A DNA stretch of 64,000 nucleotides, taken from NCBI GenBank assembly GCA_024516035.1, contig CM044961.1, positions 32,039,051-32,103,050 on the forward strand. Direction: 5' to 3'. The position numbers and the translations under genes were made by a program. This document shows positions 24,115 to 36,100 of the stretch, piece after piece. This DNA comes from Bactericera cockerelli (Eukaryota > Arthropoda > Insecta > Hemiptera > Triozidae). Under the pieces are notes generated by a model that made no database searches, was not told the origin of the DNA, and saw only the letters and a program-made list of their open reading frames with translations. Within the stretch, counting starts at the first letter, position 1. Each line of letters starts with the position of its first letter.

Positions 24115-24600
24115 AGATTTTGTACAAAGAAAAGATAGAGAGATTTGGTGGTTTAAGACTCACCCTTTATTGGACCCTGAGATCTTGTGATATTATGGTC
24201 ATTGAATATTGTTATTCAGGACATGAATTAATTTCAACTACATATGTATATCTAAAAATCTTGGATTTTTTTTTAAAACTTGTGAAGCTCAGTTCAAAAC
24301 TCACAGCTCTGCTTGTTTAAGTAACTTGAAAGATTTAATATGTTCCATCTTGGTCCCATAATATAAAGAAATTTTGTTTCACCCAAGGTCTCAGGTTTGA
24401 TTCCTGAGCAAATTTTCCTGGACAGGCTGGTTTTTTTTTAAAATTTTACAGAATAATGGAATCCCAGCATTAGAAAACTCCCAAACAATCCAAAATAATT
24501 CATTTGTTAGTTGTCACCAGGAAACAAATTTTCTCACAATGAATAATTGGATTGTAAATCAAAAAGAATTTAATCAATGCCTAGCTCTGCATAACAACAA

Positions 24601-24606
24601 AATAAA
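24601..24606 (+). promoter_or_regulatory. Candidate EIF2B1 polyadenylation signal
   Basis: AATAAA 487 bases after the EIF2B1 stop and 27 bases before the LIPT2 stop codon on the other strand. If used, the EIF2B1 3'UTR would meet or overlap the LIPT2 end. An earlier variant, AATATA at about 24359, is an alternative. Confidence 0.5.
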
Positions 24607-24622
24607 ACACATACTCATATAT

Positions 24623-24628
24623 TTTATT
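24623..24628 (-). promoter_or_regulatory. Candidate LIPT2 polyadenylation signal
   Basis: AATAAA on the minus strand, five bases beyond the LIPT2 stop, implying a 3'UTR of only a few tens of bases. Confidence 0.45.
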
Positions 24629-24633
24629 TTATA

Positions 24634-25332
24634 TCAACTAGATAAATGTTTTATTTCATTATCTATATCTACTTCTGAACACTTACATTGGAACACATTC
24701 TCAAAGTGTTGGGTAAACAAAGGAACAACAAAATTTACGCTAATATCTTTACACAAATATTTACTTAAACTAGTAACCTGCTTATCTGTAATTCCACAAG
24801 GAGTAATATGACTGAACCAGCTCAAGTCTGTATTACAATTGATAGCCAAACCATGGTGTGTAATATACAAGCTACTATGAACACCAATAGCACACACTTT
24901 ATGCTCGTTATCAATAAAAACACCTGTGTATTTTGGAATGAGATTAGCGTTAATGTTGAATTCTTCTTTACAGAGCTGTATAACAGTTTTCTCTAATGAC
25001 TGTACAAACCACTTTATACTTGGTTGAAAATGCTTCAAGTTTAGAATTGGATACACTACCAACTGTCCAGGTCCATGGAATGTAATCAATCCACCTCTGT
25101 TGGTTTTGTGAAAATCTGCACCTAATAGCCTCAATTTGGACTCTAAATTTTCATCATACTCATTCAATGATCGGATACCTATGGTATATACAGGTTTGTG
25201 TTCAAGCAATAGGAGAGTACCTGAATGGTCAACTGTTTTATTTTTCATTTGGTTTACATAGTGTTCTTGGATTTTCAAACCTTGTGAATATGATACTAGA
25301 CCTAATCTGACTAGATTTATTTGTTTGGACAT
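24634..25332 (-). CDS. LIPT2: Octanoyl-[acyl-carrier-protein]:protein N-octanoyltransferase (LipB/LIPT2)
   Basis: It transfers the octanoyl group from mitochondrial acyl carrier protein to lipoyl domains (glycine cleavage H protein first), the entry step of lipoate synthesis in mitochondria. The 232-aa intronless frame matches the family length (human 231 aa). The LipB signature RGGLITFHGPGQLVVYP lies at residues 79-95. The catalytic lysine of the KVCAIG motif is K145 and the catalytic cysteine is C179 in ITPCGI, with HHGLAINCN at 159-167. The start ATG gives an N-terminus directly comparable to the family, and no long targeting peptide is obvious. The gene is tail-to-tail with EIF2B1, 519 bases between stops. 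An inverted CCAAT (attgg) lies just upstream of the ATG on the coding strand. Confidence 0.95.
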   Translation of the reverse strand: MSKQINLVRLGLVSYSQGLKIQEHYVNQMKNKTVDHSGTLLLLEHKPVYTIGIRSLNEYDENLESKLRLLGADFHKTNRGGLITFHGPGQLVVYPILNLKHFQPSIKWFVQSLEKTVIQLCKEEFNINANLIPKYTGVFIDNEHKVCAIGVHSSLYITHHGLAINCNTDLSWFSHITPCGITDKQVTSLSKYLCKDISVNFVVPLFTQHFENVFQCKCSEVDIDNEIKHLSS

Positions 25333-27611
25333 TTTTATTCAAATAAGAGCCAATAAAATTCAAATTAATTTCTATAGATTTTTTTTTTTTTTAATGATAT
25401 TTATTTACAGAGGAGGCTTAATAATCAGAATTCTTGCTACTGATTTTTTCTTCTTGCCATGACTAGACATGAAATCATTTCATGAAGTTTGTGTCTTGAA
25501 TGCAGCACACAAATGGGAGACTGATTTTATGTAGGAGAGGCATCTGAAAAGACAAAACAATAATACATTGCTTTGAAATCACTCTATAACCTTAGATTTA
25601 AACAGATAATTACTATCTAAATGACTGGCTGAGTTAATTTTGAAATATAAGGGATAGGTTATTAACTCATTGATGAAAATTGGAACATTCATTCACTAGA
25701 TGTTCATGGCTGCACAGTCATACTTAACCTTTGCTTTTAATGGGACAGCAGCCTCTTGACAGGCAGGAAATAGTGGCTATGCACTATTTCATATTGGCTA
25801 TATAGGATAATGCCAGCCTCACGTATTTGGAGGGGACACATTTTTCTTTGGAAAGTCTGCTTCAACCAGGGATCAAACTTGAGATCTCTGGACTATGGGC
25901 AGTAGACACATCTATTACACCACAGAGGCTGGCATGCCAACAAAGAATGAAAGATAAAAAAGAACCAGATTGAACATGTAAAAAGAAAAGATGTTTAAGA
26001 AAAGTTCTTTTAATTAACTTGATGGAGATGAGAAGTTTGAATTTTTTTTTATTACAAAAATAAAATTGCCTACCTACTTATTACAAGTAGGGAAAGGATA
26101 CCTATAAGTGTCACTTTTGTAAAAAAAAATTGATCTTTATATAAATAACATTACAATGGAATCATGGTAATAGGTGTAATGACCTCATTCCTTGAGGTGA
26201 CTTATTTGTGGATCAATTAATAAGACCATGCTACTTATAAAATCTAAGAAATTCAATACCTAATGGAGCCAAAACTTTAAAATTCTAGATGATAGGGATC
26301 CATTATTACAGTAATGTTCCAAAAACTAGTTCATTAACCTTTTGAAAGTCCAAAGATACCTTTAAAGTTGCTATTTGTTTCAAATAAATCCCATGGAACT
26401 AGGACTGAAGTACTTATTAAAACATTTGATGGTTATCAGATAAGAAAATGATAATTTTTGATAAGAAATTTGAAAATTTAACCTCACTTTTTACACGGAG
26501 GTTTGAAAATTAGTTCTCAGAATTGTATGTCAAAGTGAGGCTTGTGTGAAGTACATTTTTTGGCTGGTATGCAAAGACGATTTTGTAATCTCTATAGGGT
26601 GCACACTTCACTGTAGGGTGGTCCCGAGCCGAGCTTGCTATAGGAAATACTTCGAGCTTGACAATTATTTATTAAAGAAACATCTGAATGCACATGCGCA
26701 CAGACGCTTTAAACAAACGTCTCTAAATAACAAATTCAGCTAAAGGGACAAATGACCCAGGCATCCCTACAGTGAGGACTCTGCATACAACCCTTTGTGT
26801 CATACGAATGAAGAAACTAGAGTTGAGACATGATACCAGGAGGGGACTATCATAATTTGTCTGTATCTCCGCTCAAGATAGATTGGCAATTTTCGTCAAT
26901 TGGGTACTTTTTCAAACAACCCAGTCAAAATCCTTGATAATTTTACCCTTCATAAATTTAATATCGTATATTGAATTTAAAGTTGGTCATACCTAATACC
27001 TGTAGCATTTTAGATAAAGGAAAAAGTGGTATCTTAACTTCTCTTTTGACTGGTCATTCCAAACTTCGAAAGAATTCACATTTTTCCGATTCTCCATTTC
27101 AAAATACCAAAAAATAAAATTGACATAAAGTTACTCTCTCGGAAAGTCAACGTGCTGCAATACTCTGTCCTTGCGTCTAGTTATCCTGTAATATGTAACC
27201 TCCATGAAAATTGCTTTAAGCGCACCCTAGCAATAAGTAGAAGTACTGAGAAAAGAATGCTTGATACGGTCTATAGAAAGGTGGCTGCGCATTTGGTGTG
27301 TCTGTACAATGGCTTTTAGAATAGATTTTCAATAGATTCTTATTGATTTTGGCTCTGTAAAGTATGAAATCCCAATTGGGATCTCATGGCTTGGTTGATC
27401 AATATTTTTTGCTTGAAACAACTAAGTGCTGAGTCCCCATATGAAGTCTGAATACGCAAATTTAGCCATGGTCTTGAGATCCCAAATGGAGTCTCATGGC
27501 CTGGTGGTGGAGACTATAATTATTATGATTTTTGGCATAGTGGTTAACTTCTTCATGACAATAAAATATACGAAAACAACCTGTATACATGAATTTTTTT
27601 ATTAAAATATA
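25333..27611. other. AT-rich intergenic, upstream of LIPT2
   Basis: No gene recognised. At 25840-25935 there is a minus-strand tRNA-like segment (ccagggatcaaacttgagat as a B-box complement) probably from a worn SINE. At 27360-27510 a segment with 'atctcatggc(t/c)tggt' occurs twice. The rest shows nothing I can name. Confidence 0.6.
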
Positions 27612-27613
27612 TA

Positions 27614-29487
27614 CAGGGTGATCGAAACCACCCAGCCACTATCTTTTTCTCGAGAACGGTTTGAGTTAGGATCTTGAAACAAAAAATTGGTCCCCAATAT
27701 GAAGTCTGAAGTTTCATGGGAAAATATTTTGAACCTCCGCCCACCGCCCCTAAGGGCGTTTTCAGGGGGGCACATGTCCGTTTCTCCCGAATTTTAAATG
27801 GAATACATATTTTTTTATTTTACTTTCAAAACATGCAAAGCAAGTTAGTAACATTAGTAAAAAGAAAAAAAATATTCCTTGGTTCGAGTCCCGAAAAAAC
27901 ACGGTTTTTAGAAGAAAATAGGCCCAGGTTGCGGAAGTCATTACGGGCACCCGGTAAACGTTGTAAAAAAAATAAAAATGTCAAAAGATAGGTAAAGTTC
28001 TCTTCTTTAATTTGATGTACTTGCTTTTACTCATTAAGGAAGTCATAGGTCCTTAAATTGGTCATAAACTTTTTTCAGTTTCAAAAGACCAAAAGTCCAG
28101 AAATTTAAATTCGACCCCCTATTTTTTTCTCTTTTAAATAAAAGAAGGTAATTAGTAGCATACAGTGCAAAAAAAATGAACTTTCTGCGATTTTTTTCCT
28201 TAAAATGGCAGACGAATAACCTCTGAAATGCGTCCATTTCCGTGCGCGTGAGTCATCACACGAGTCCGTGCCTGAAGTTTGTATGTACGATGTAGGTAAT
28301 TCACTTCTACAGATGATCAAAAACACCACCCTCTGCTGCAGTACATTTCCTGAGTCTGCCAGGATAGGTGGCATGAACTCTGTCTATCTCCTCAAGTGTG
28401 ATGTTGCGGCAGATCTCAATGATGCGCAGCTTCACGTTTTCCACATCTGTTGTCCTGGTTCGGTATGCTTAATATTTCACATTTTCCCACAGGTAGAAAT
28501 TCATGACGGTGAGGACCGGGGTGCGAGGGGTATAAGAGTTTGGTCCTCCTCTACCGATCCATCTCTGAGGGAACATTCGATTAAGTTTTTCTCACATCCT
28601 CAGATAAAAATGGGTGGAGCCTCGTCTTGTTGGAACAACATTGTATCCTTAATGTTGGTTTTAAGTTCAAATGAAGTTTAAATACTTTACTCCCGTCAGC
28701 TTTCCGTCGATGAAGTACGGTCCAATAATCCTAGTGCTAAGGACACCGTACCAAACATTAAGACTCCATACATGCTGGTCATCAACTTCTCTCATTAAAT
28801 GAGGGTTCCGTACATACAAACTTCAGGCACGGACTCGTGTGATGACTCACGCGCACGGAAATGGACGCATTTCAGAGGTTATTCGTCTGCCATTTTAAGG
28901 AAAAAAATCGCAGTAAGTTCATTTTTTTTTTGCATTGTATGCTACTAATTACCTTCTTTTATTTAAAAGAGAAAAAAATAGGGGGTCGAATTTAAATTTC
29001 TGGACTTTTGGTCTTTTGAAACTGAAAAAAGTTTATGACCAATTTAAGGACCTATGACTTCCTTAATGAGTAAAAGCAAGTACATCAAATTAAAGAAGAG
29101 AACTTTACCTATCTTTTGACATTTTTATTTTTTTTACAACGTTTACCGGGTGCCCGTAATGACTTCCGCAACCTGGGCCTATTTTCTTCTAAAAACCGTG
29201 TTTTTTCGGGACTCGAACCAAGGAATATTTTTTTTTCTTTTTACTAATGTTACTAACTTGCTTTGCATGTTTTGAAAGTAAAATAAAAAAATATGCATTC
29301 CATTTAAAATTCGGGAGAAACGGACATGTGCCCCCCTGAAAACGCCCTTAGGGGCGGTGGGCGGAGGTTCAAAATATTTTCCCATGAAACTTCAGACTTC
29401 ATATTGGGGACCAATTTTTTGTTTCAAGATCCTAACTCAAACCGTTCTCGAGAAAAAGATAGTGGCAGGGTGGTTTCGATCACCCTG
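27614..29487. mobile_element. Tc1/mariner-type foldback transposon with ~680-bp inverted arms
   Basis: TA target copies at 27612-27613 and 29488-29489 flank ends CAGGGTGATCGAAACCACCC and its inverse. The arms 27614-28289 and 28809-29487 are nearly identical reverse complements (few mismatches and small indels). The 519-bp centre encodes, on the minus strand and broken by stops and frameshifts, the C-terminal half of an IS630/Tc1-like DDE transposase: GPYFIDGKLTG, RWIGRGGP, FYLWENVK are readable. The element lacks an intact transposase. Confidence 0.85.
28320..28790 (-). pseudogene. Transposase C-terminal remnant inside the foldback element
   Basis: Minus-strand translation in shifting frames shows NVWYGVLSTRIIGPYFIDGK, then RMFPQRWIGRGGPNSYTPRT and VMNFYLWENVKY, then a regular C-terminal region. 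This matches the arrangement of insect Tc1/mariner-like transposases (GxxGPYFFDG...QQDGAPPH...RWIGRGGP..WPPRSPDLTPxDFFLWG). The aspartate after WPPRSP is lost and stops interrupt the frame, so it is not functional. Confidence 0.75.
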
Positions 29488-30334
29488 TATTCATTATTAA
29501 ACAAATTTTTTTTTTCAAATACATAGGTACTTCTCATAACCAAACTCTGCAATTTTGCATTATATTTATCTCTTTTACCAAAGCACTGAGATCATTATAA
29601 CTATAATTATGATATTATATGATCTCAGTGTACCTAAGCCAGAGGTACAATTTTTTTCGCGAAGAGCCGCCAATGCACTGGTAGTTCATAGTCAGACTGC
29701 AAGGGAGCAGCACCGATACTATGAGTCACCTTTCAAATTGACGTAAACATCCGAAAATAAATTTTATTAAATCGAAATTTTGTCAGAAGAGTCAAGAGGT
29801 GTGTCTGTTTTCCCGATTTGTGTTTTTATTTCTTATCAGCCTTATTTTTACTAGCAATTAATTAAGTAGACAGAAAAATCAATAATTTAATTTTCCTAGA
29901 GATACAAAGTGCTCCGAACAACGACATAAGAAAACACCCAACACAGTTTCTGTATTTGATAAGTTTTGGCTTGACTTGCAAAAAGGTAAGATGGAATTTT
30001 GCTCTGAATAGCATTAAAAAACATAGCTTGATATTGTACAGTTATCCTTGGAATTTCATTATACATGTCTGTATCATAGGATGATATCATGGGTCATTTG
30101 CACTAATGAATATTGTGAATGTTCTAAACATATTTAAGCATCAATGATGGGATGAGTTTCATACATTCATCAGTATCAAGTAGCTTTCTCCCACAACAGG
30201 ATGTCAGGATTCTGTAATAGATACTCTATCATCCTATTGAGGAATCTCTGGTTATTAGGAATGGAATGAGATTATTTAGTTTAAAAAACACATGGAGGAA
30301 ATTTGTTTGATCCTTATTTATAATTTTTAGACAA

Positions 30335-30460
30335 ACCAATCTCAGTAGCTTGAACAATAAGGTGATGTACCTACTTGTAACTGGGAGGTTGGTGGTTCAA
30401 GTATTGGTTTCAGGCATGGATTTATTAAAGCAAGTTTGAGTAGTTGTGATATCATACAAG
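30335..30460 (+). repeat. tRNA-derived SINE, family C
   Basis: accaatctcagtagcttgaa, an aggttggtggttcaagtatt B-box region and gagtagttgtgatatca body; related copies at 44788, 47148, 52312, 55735 and 56085. Confidence 0.65.
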
Positions 30461-30519
30461 AGAAAAAAACTTCTTTTTTTTAACATGGCTTTCAATTTGC
30501 ATACTATCACAACAGAGGT

Positions 30520-30730
30520 TTTACTTTATATTCAACACTAACTCACAAACCAGCTAGGTACTCAAATTAACCTCACCCAGCCCGATTGGTTCAAGGAATA
30601 ACCAGCATCACAAGGGTTCAAATCAGAATTGCCAATCATCCAAGTCCTAACCTTACTGGATGTTGCTCAACTTCAGTGACAGAACAAGGACTGGATGTAT
30701 TCAACATGCCATTGATGCTGGCTGTCAACA
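30520..30730 (+). repeat. Dispersed repeat H
   Basis: aattaacctcacccagcccg, a ggatgttgctcaacttcagt stretch and gtattcaacatgccattgat match 62985-63195 and 14920-15135. There is no clear tRNA head; family class unknown. Confidence 0.6.
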
Positions 30731-33140
30731 ACATTTTGACGTTGAAATTTTTACTAATCCAGTCAGAGACTACCCAAACATAGACATTGATTGCTGTAGC
30801 AACAATTTTCCTACTTTTGACTGTCAATATATTATTCAGAATTAATAATGTATATTTATGATTATGAAGAGAAAAACTGATAATAGGTCACAATTTCGGG
30901 GGGTTGAGGGGGGTTCAGAAATCTCACGTAACGTATATTCCATCTTTGCTAGGGTTTCTTGGAAATTTTGGAGGGGTGGGGGGGGGGGGGTTGTCCCCAA
31001 AACCCACCCCCCTATGGCTATAATTCATATATTTTCAAGTGATGATTTTTGTTCTAAATATAGGTTTAGTGAAATGAGAATCTCCATATTTAAAGTGAGT
31101 GTGTACATAGGTACAGTTGAGGGCATTGAGCCACAAATTTTTAAGACATAAAATTTTAGTAGATGTAATTCCCCAGTAACAAAAATCAAATAGTATTTTC
31201 ATTTTATTAGTGATATTAAATGCTAATTATATTTTAAAGGTAGTAAGTACTTCAGAAAATGTATTTCACATTCATAAATACATATTTTAAGAGAAAAAAA
31301 AAAGAGTCTTTCGTGATTCAGTTGGTGAGGAAATGCTGCTAGTGTTCTGTCTTTATGAAAAGTTTGCATCATATTATTATAAGCTAGACAAAGATTTTCT
31401 TTGTAAAAGCTACATAATATGTGTAATAAATAGGTATATGAGGTATCCTATGCTTTTTATTATAAAACATTGGATTTGATATGTCACAACCCTCACCAGG
31501 CATGAATAGTAAAAAAGCCAGAAACACAAAATGTTGTTAAAGAGTGGTCAAAAGGCCACCTTGTATCCTTTCCCTACATGTTCAAATCTCTATCTCATAC
31601 CATTAGTGAGAAATTTTAATTACAAAATGACGGACCCACAGACTTTAGATTTAGGCTCTGAGGACTCTAAAACGTGTTTTGGCTGTGAAAGCTAACTATC
31701 AATTTTTTTGGGTGATTTCATTACTTTCCTTTCTGTACATATAAGATAAAGAAAGCAAAAACTTGTTACTTTAGTATTTTCCACCCAGGGTAGGTGAGGC
31801 TTATTATGTAGGTAGCTGGAGTGATGTCTACCATCTGGATGGTCCTGAAAAACTCAAATCAGCAATATGAAATCTTGTTTATAAATCAAAAACCATTACC
31901 TAGTTATTGCTTCTGACCAGGTGTAATATATATAATAATAGCTTTATAATGCATTGTTTTAAAATACATCTATTGTTGGAGAATACTGGCAAATAATGTC
32001 AAACTAATTTTGATTAAAAACAAAAGACGTTACTATAAAAATACTAAGCTCCCCCACTTATACTGAAAGCTGAATGGAATGCAGAGTTTTGCAATTCTAT
32101 TTTTTCAACCTTGCTCTGACTAGCACTTGAATAATAAATGATAAGAAATCTTTATTATGTATAGGTATATATTTATGCATACCTACCACTAATATGGAGT
32201 GTGAAAATAACATAACTATTTAAATTGAAATAGTTTCATGATATAAGTAGTCAAATATGTAGGCAGATATAAATGTAAATGTATACTCTGATAGTGTGCA
32301 TGTAAATTTATAGTATGTAAACTATATTCTCTATATGAACTAGTTCCATGATGATCATTTTCATTAATGTACATATCACATTCCTGGGTTAGCTTATCTA
32401 CTGTCTAGCCTGTATTAGTCTATAATGACAAAAGGTGTGACAGAGAGAAAAAGAAAAGGAAGAGAGGTTCAATAACTGTGAGAGATTTTTTTAAAAATAA
32501 AATAGAAAAAGAGGATTGAATGAGAGAAAGTAAGATACTGTATAAAAAATAGAGATGATAATAAAGGAATTAAAAAAGGATATACATTAATGGGAAAGGG
32601 GAGACTAAATTAATGAGAAAGAGATTCGATAGTGAATGACAGATAATGGATCAAAAGAGAATAAAATATAAAAAATAGGAGTGAATCCAAGGACATTTTT
32701 AAAGTTAGTGTGTTTGTGCATTTGTTTGATTGTTTGTTAAACCCAGTTTTACGTGGTCATAGATTCAAATTCAAAATATTGTTTTAATTGGTATTATTTA
32801 TCCCCATCCATTAATGTTTTGCTCCTCAAATCGTCTTGGGTACAGTATTAATAATAAAATAAAAAAACAATGTAATGCAATAAATACTTTTGTATTAAAG
32901 GATAAAAGGGAAACATTTAGAAAAATAAAAAAACATTAATCAAAACTTGATAAAGAAAGGAAACATTTAGACATACAACAAACAACAATTTTTATCGAAA
33001 TAATTTGAAGATAGAACCAAGAGTTGTGTATAACTATAAGTTTTTCCTAAGAACTTGTATATTTCATTGTTATAAAACAATTTTTATGTATTAGAAATTA
33101 AATAGTATTTTATTAATCAAGGCGTTGAAACTGTAGCATA

Positions 33141-33164
33141 TTGTTTTTCTCATTTCTGTTTCAG
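33141..33164 (+). promoter_or_regulatory. 3' splice acceptor upstream of the alpha-spectrin ATG
   Basis: A strong polypyrimidine tract (ttgtttttctcatttctgtttcag) ends five bases before the start codon. It implies a spliced 5'UTR exon further upstream and argues that this is the native gene, since a processed retrocopy would not carry an acceptor here. Confidence 0.8.
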
Positions 33165-33169
33165 CCAAA

Positions 33170-36100
33170 ATGGATCAAATCACAGTGAAAGAGGTGAAAA
33201 TCCTGGAGACGGCCATTGACATCCAGGAGAGGCGAGAGCAGGTCCTCAACCGTTACTCGGACTTCAAGTCAGAAGCGCGCTCCAAGCGGGAGAAGCTAGA
33301 AGACTCGCGCCGCTTCCAGTACTTCAAGCGCGATGCTGACGAGCTCGAGTCTTGGATCTACGAGAAACTCCAGGCCGCGTCTGACGAGAGCTACAAGGAA
33401 ACCACAAACTTGCAGGCCAAGATCCAAAAACATCAAGCCTTCGAGGCGGAAGTCGCTGCCCACAGCAATGCTATCGTGGTCCTGGACAACACAGGCAAGG
33501 AAATGATCAATCAAAGTCATTTTGCTCCGAAATCATTCGCAAGCGTCTGGAAGAACTTCACAGACTGTGGGAACTTCTACTCTCCAAGCTGGCAGAGAAG
33601 GGAATGAAACTGCAGCAGGCTTTGGTTCTGGTTCAGTTCATTCGTCAATGCGATGAAGTTATGTTTTGGATCAATGACAAGGAAGCTTTTGTCACTGCAG
33701 ATGAGTTTGGAGCGGATTTGGAGCATGTCGAAGTTCTGCAGAGAAAATTCGACGAGTTCCAGAAGGACATGGCTTCTCAGGAATACAGAGTGACCGAGGT
33801 GAATCAGCTTGCTGATAAACTTGTACTTGAAGGTCACCCTGAACGTGAAACTATCGTGAGACGTAAGGAGGAGCTGAGTGAGGCTTGGATGAGATTGAAG
33901 CAACTGGCGCTGATGAGACAGGAGAAGCTGTTTGGCGCCCATGAGATTCAGCGCTTCAATCGCGATGCTGATGAAACCGTCGCGTGGATCGCCGAGAAAG
34001 ATGCTGTTCTCTCTTCTGACGATATGGAAGAGACTTAGCAAGCGTCCAGGCATTTCAACGGAAGCATGAAGGTGTTGAACGAGACCTTGCAGCTTTGGAG
34101 GACAAAGTTTCAACTTTGGGAGCTGAAGCTGATCGTCTCTGTGGCATCCACAATGACCATGCTGATCAAATTCAAGCGAAGAGAGCCGAGATTGTTGAAT
34201 ACTGGGAAAGTCTGACCGGAAAAGCAAAGGGAAGAAAGCGAAAGCTGGATGAGTCATACTATCTGCATCGTTTCTTGGCGGACTACAGAGATCTGATTTC
34301 TTGGATCAGTGACATGAAAGCGATCATCTCAGCGGATGAACTTGCCAAGGACGTTGCTGGAGCAGAAGCTCTCCTGGAAAGACATCAAGAACACAAGGGA
34401 GAGATTGACGCTCGTGAAGACAGTTTCCGCGGCACAGCCGAAGCTGGACAGTCTCTGCTGGATCGTAATCACTACGCTGCCGAGGATATCAGAGAAAAAC
34501 TCAACACTCTGTCGAATGATAAAACTCATTTACTGACACTGTGGGAGGAAAGACGTATTCTCTATGAGCAATGCATGGACTTGCAACTGTTCTACAGAGA
34601 CACGGAGCAAGCAGACACTTGGATGGCAAAACAAGAAGCTTTCCTGTCAAATGAAGATTTGGGTGACTCATTAGACAGTGTTGAAGCATTGATTAAAAAG
34701 CATGAAGATTTCGAAAAGTCCCTTGCAGCTCAGGAAGAAAAGATCAAGGCTCTTGATGAGTTTGCTACCAAACTGATTGAAGGTCAACACTATGCCGCTG
34801 ATGATGTAGCACAGCGCAGAGACATGCTACTAAAGCGTCGTGCTGGATTATTGGAGAAATCTGCAAACAGACGTGCTATTTTGGAAGATGCATACAAGTT
34901 CCAGCAGTTTGAGAGAGACTGTGACGAAACAAAAAGCTGGGTCACGGAGAAACTGAAATTCGCCAATGATGATAGTTACTTAGACCCAACAAACTTGAAT
35001 GGTAAAGTACAGAAACATCAAAACTTTGAGCAGGAGTTAAATGCTAATAAAACTAGAATGGAAGAGTTAACATCTACTGGTCAAGAACTTGTTGAAGCTG
35101 ATCATTATGCAGCTGACAAAATCAGACAGCGTATGGAACAGATTGTGAACCTGTGGGAAAGCTTAACTGCTGCTACTGAAAAGAAAGGTAACAAACTTCA
35201 AGAAGCTTCCCAACAACAAGGTTTCAATAGAACCATTGAAGATATTGAACTGTGGTTGTCAGAAATTGAAGGTCAGTTAATGAGTGAAGATTATGGTAAA
35301 GATCTGACAAGTGTGCAGAATCTGCAGAAGAAGCATGCTCTCTTGGAAGCTGATGTAGCCTCTCACTCTGATAGAATCGAGAGCGTGAAAGCAGCCTCAA
35401 AACAATTTTTGGAAGGAGGACATTTTGATGCAGATAATATTAAAGCCAAACAAGCTGCAATGTCTGAGCGATATGAAAATCTCCAGCGCCCCATGAATAA
35501 CAGAAAACAAAGACTCATGGACTCGCTTCAAGTTCAGCAACTATTCAGAGATATTGAAGATGAAGAGGCTTGGATCAGAGAAAAAGAACCAGTTGCAGCC
35601 TCGACCAACAGAGGTCGTGACTTGATTGGTGTTCAAAACTTGATCAAAAAACACCAAGCCGTTTTGTCTGAGATCAACAACCATGAGAACCGTGTTGCAG
35701 CTGTATGTCAGGCATCGCAGCAAATGATTGATGATGGTCACTTTGCCTCTGACGAAATCCGTCTGCGAGCCAGTAACTTGAACGACCACTGGAATCAACT
35801 TAAAGACAAAGCTTTGCAGAGGAAACAAGATCTGGAAGATTCTCTGCAAGCCCATCAATACTTTGCTGATGCCAATGAAGCAGAGTCCTGGATGAAAGAG
35901 AAGGAGCCTTTGGTTGTCAACACAGACTACGGTAAGGACGAAGACTCTTCTGAAGCTTTGCTGAAAAAACATGAAGCGCTAGTTTCTGATCTTGAAGCTT
36001 TTGGAAATACCATCTTGGGTCTAAGAGAACAAGCCCAATCTTGTAGACAACAAGAAACTCCGGTTATTGATGTCACGGGTAAAGAATGCGTCATTGCTTT

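Larger units (their letters stand above)
29490..33140. other. Intergenic region upstream of alpha-spectrin
   Basis: It contains a family-C tRNA-like SINE at 30335-30460, repeat H at 30520-30730 and a G12 run near 30981. From 31150 to 33140 I see only AT-rich sequence without repeats or coding signals. The promoter and the non-coding first exon of alpha-spectrin should lie in this part but cannot be placed. Confidence 0.6.

Noticed and set aside
33577..34257. A 226-aa minus-strand open frame within alpha-spectrin
   Set aside because: Antisense of conserved spectrin repeats; no independent family match.
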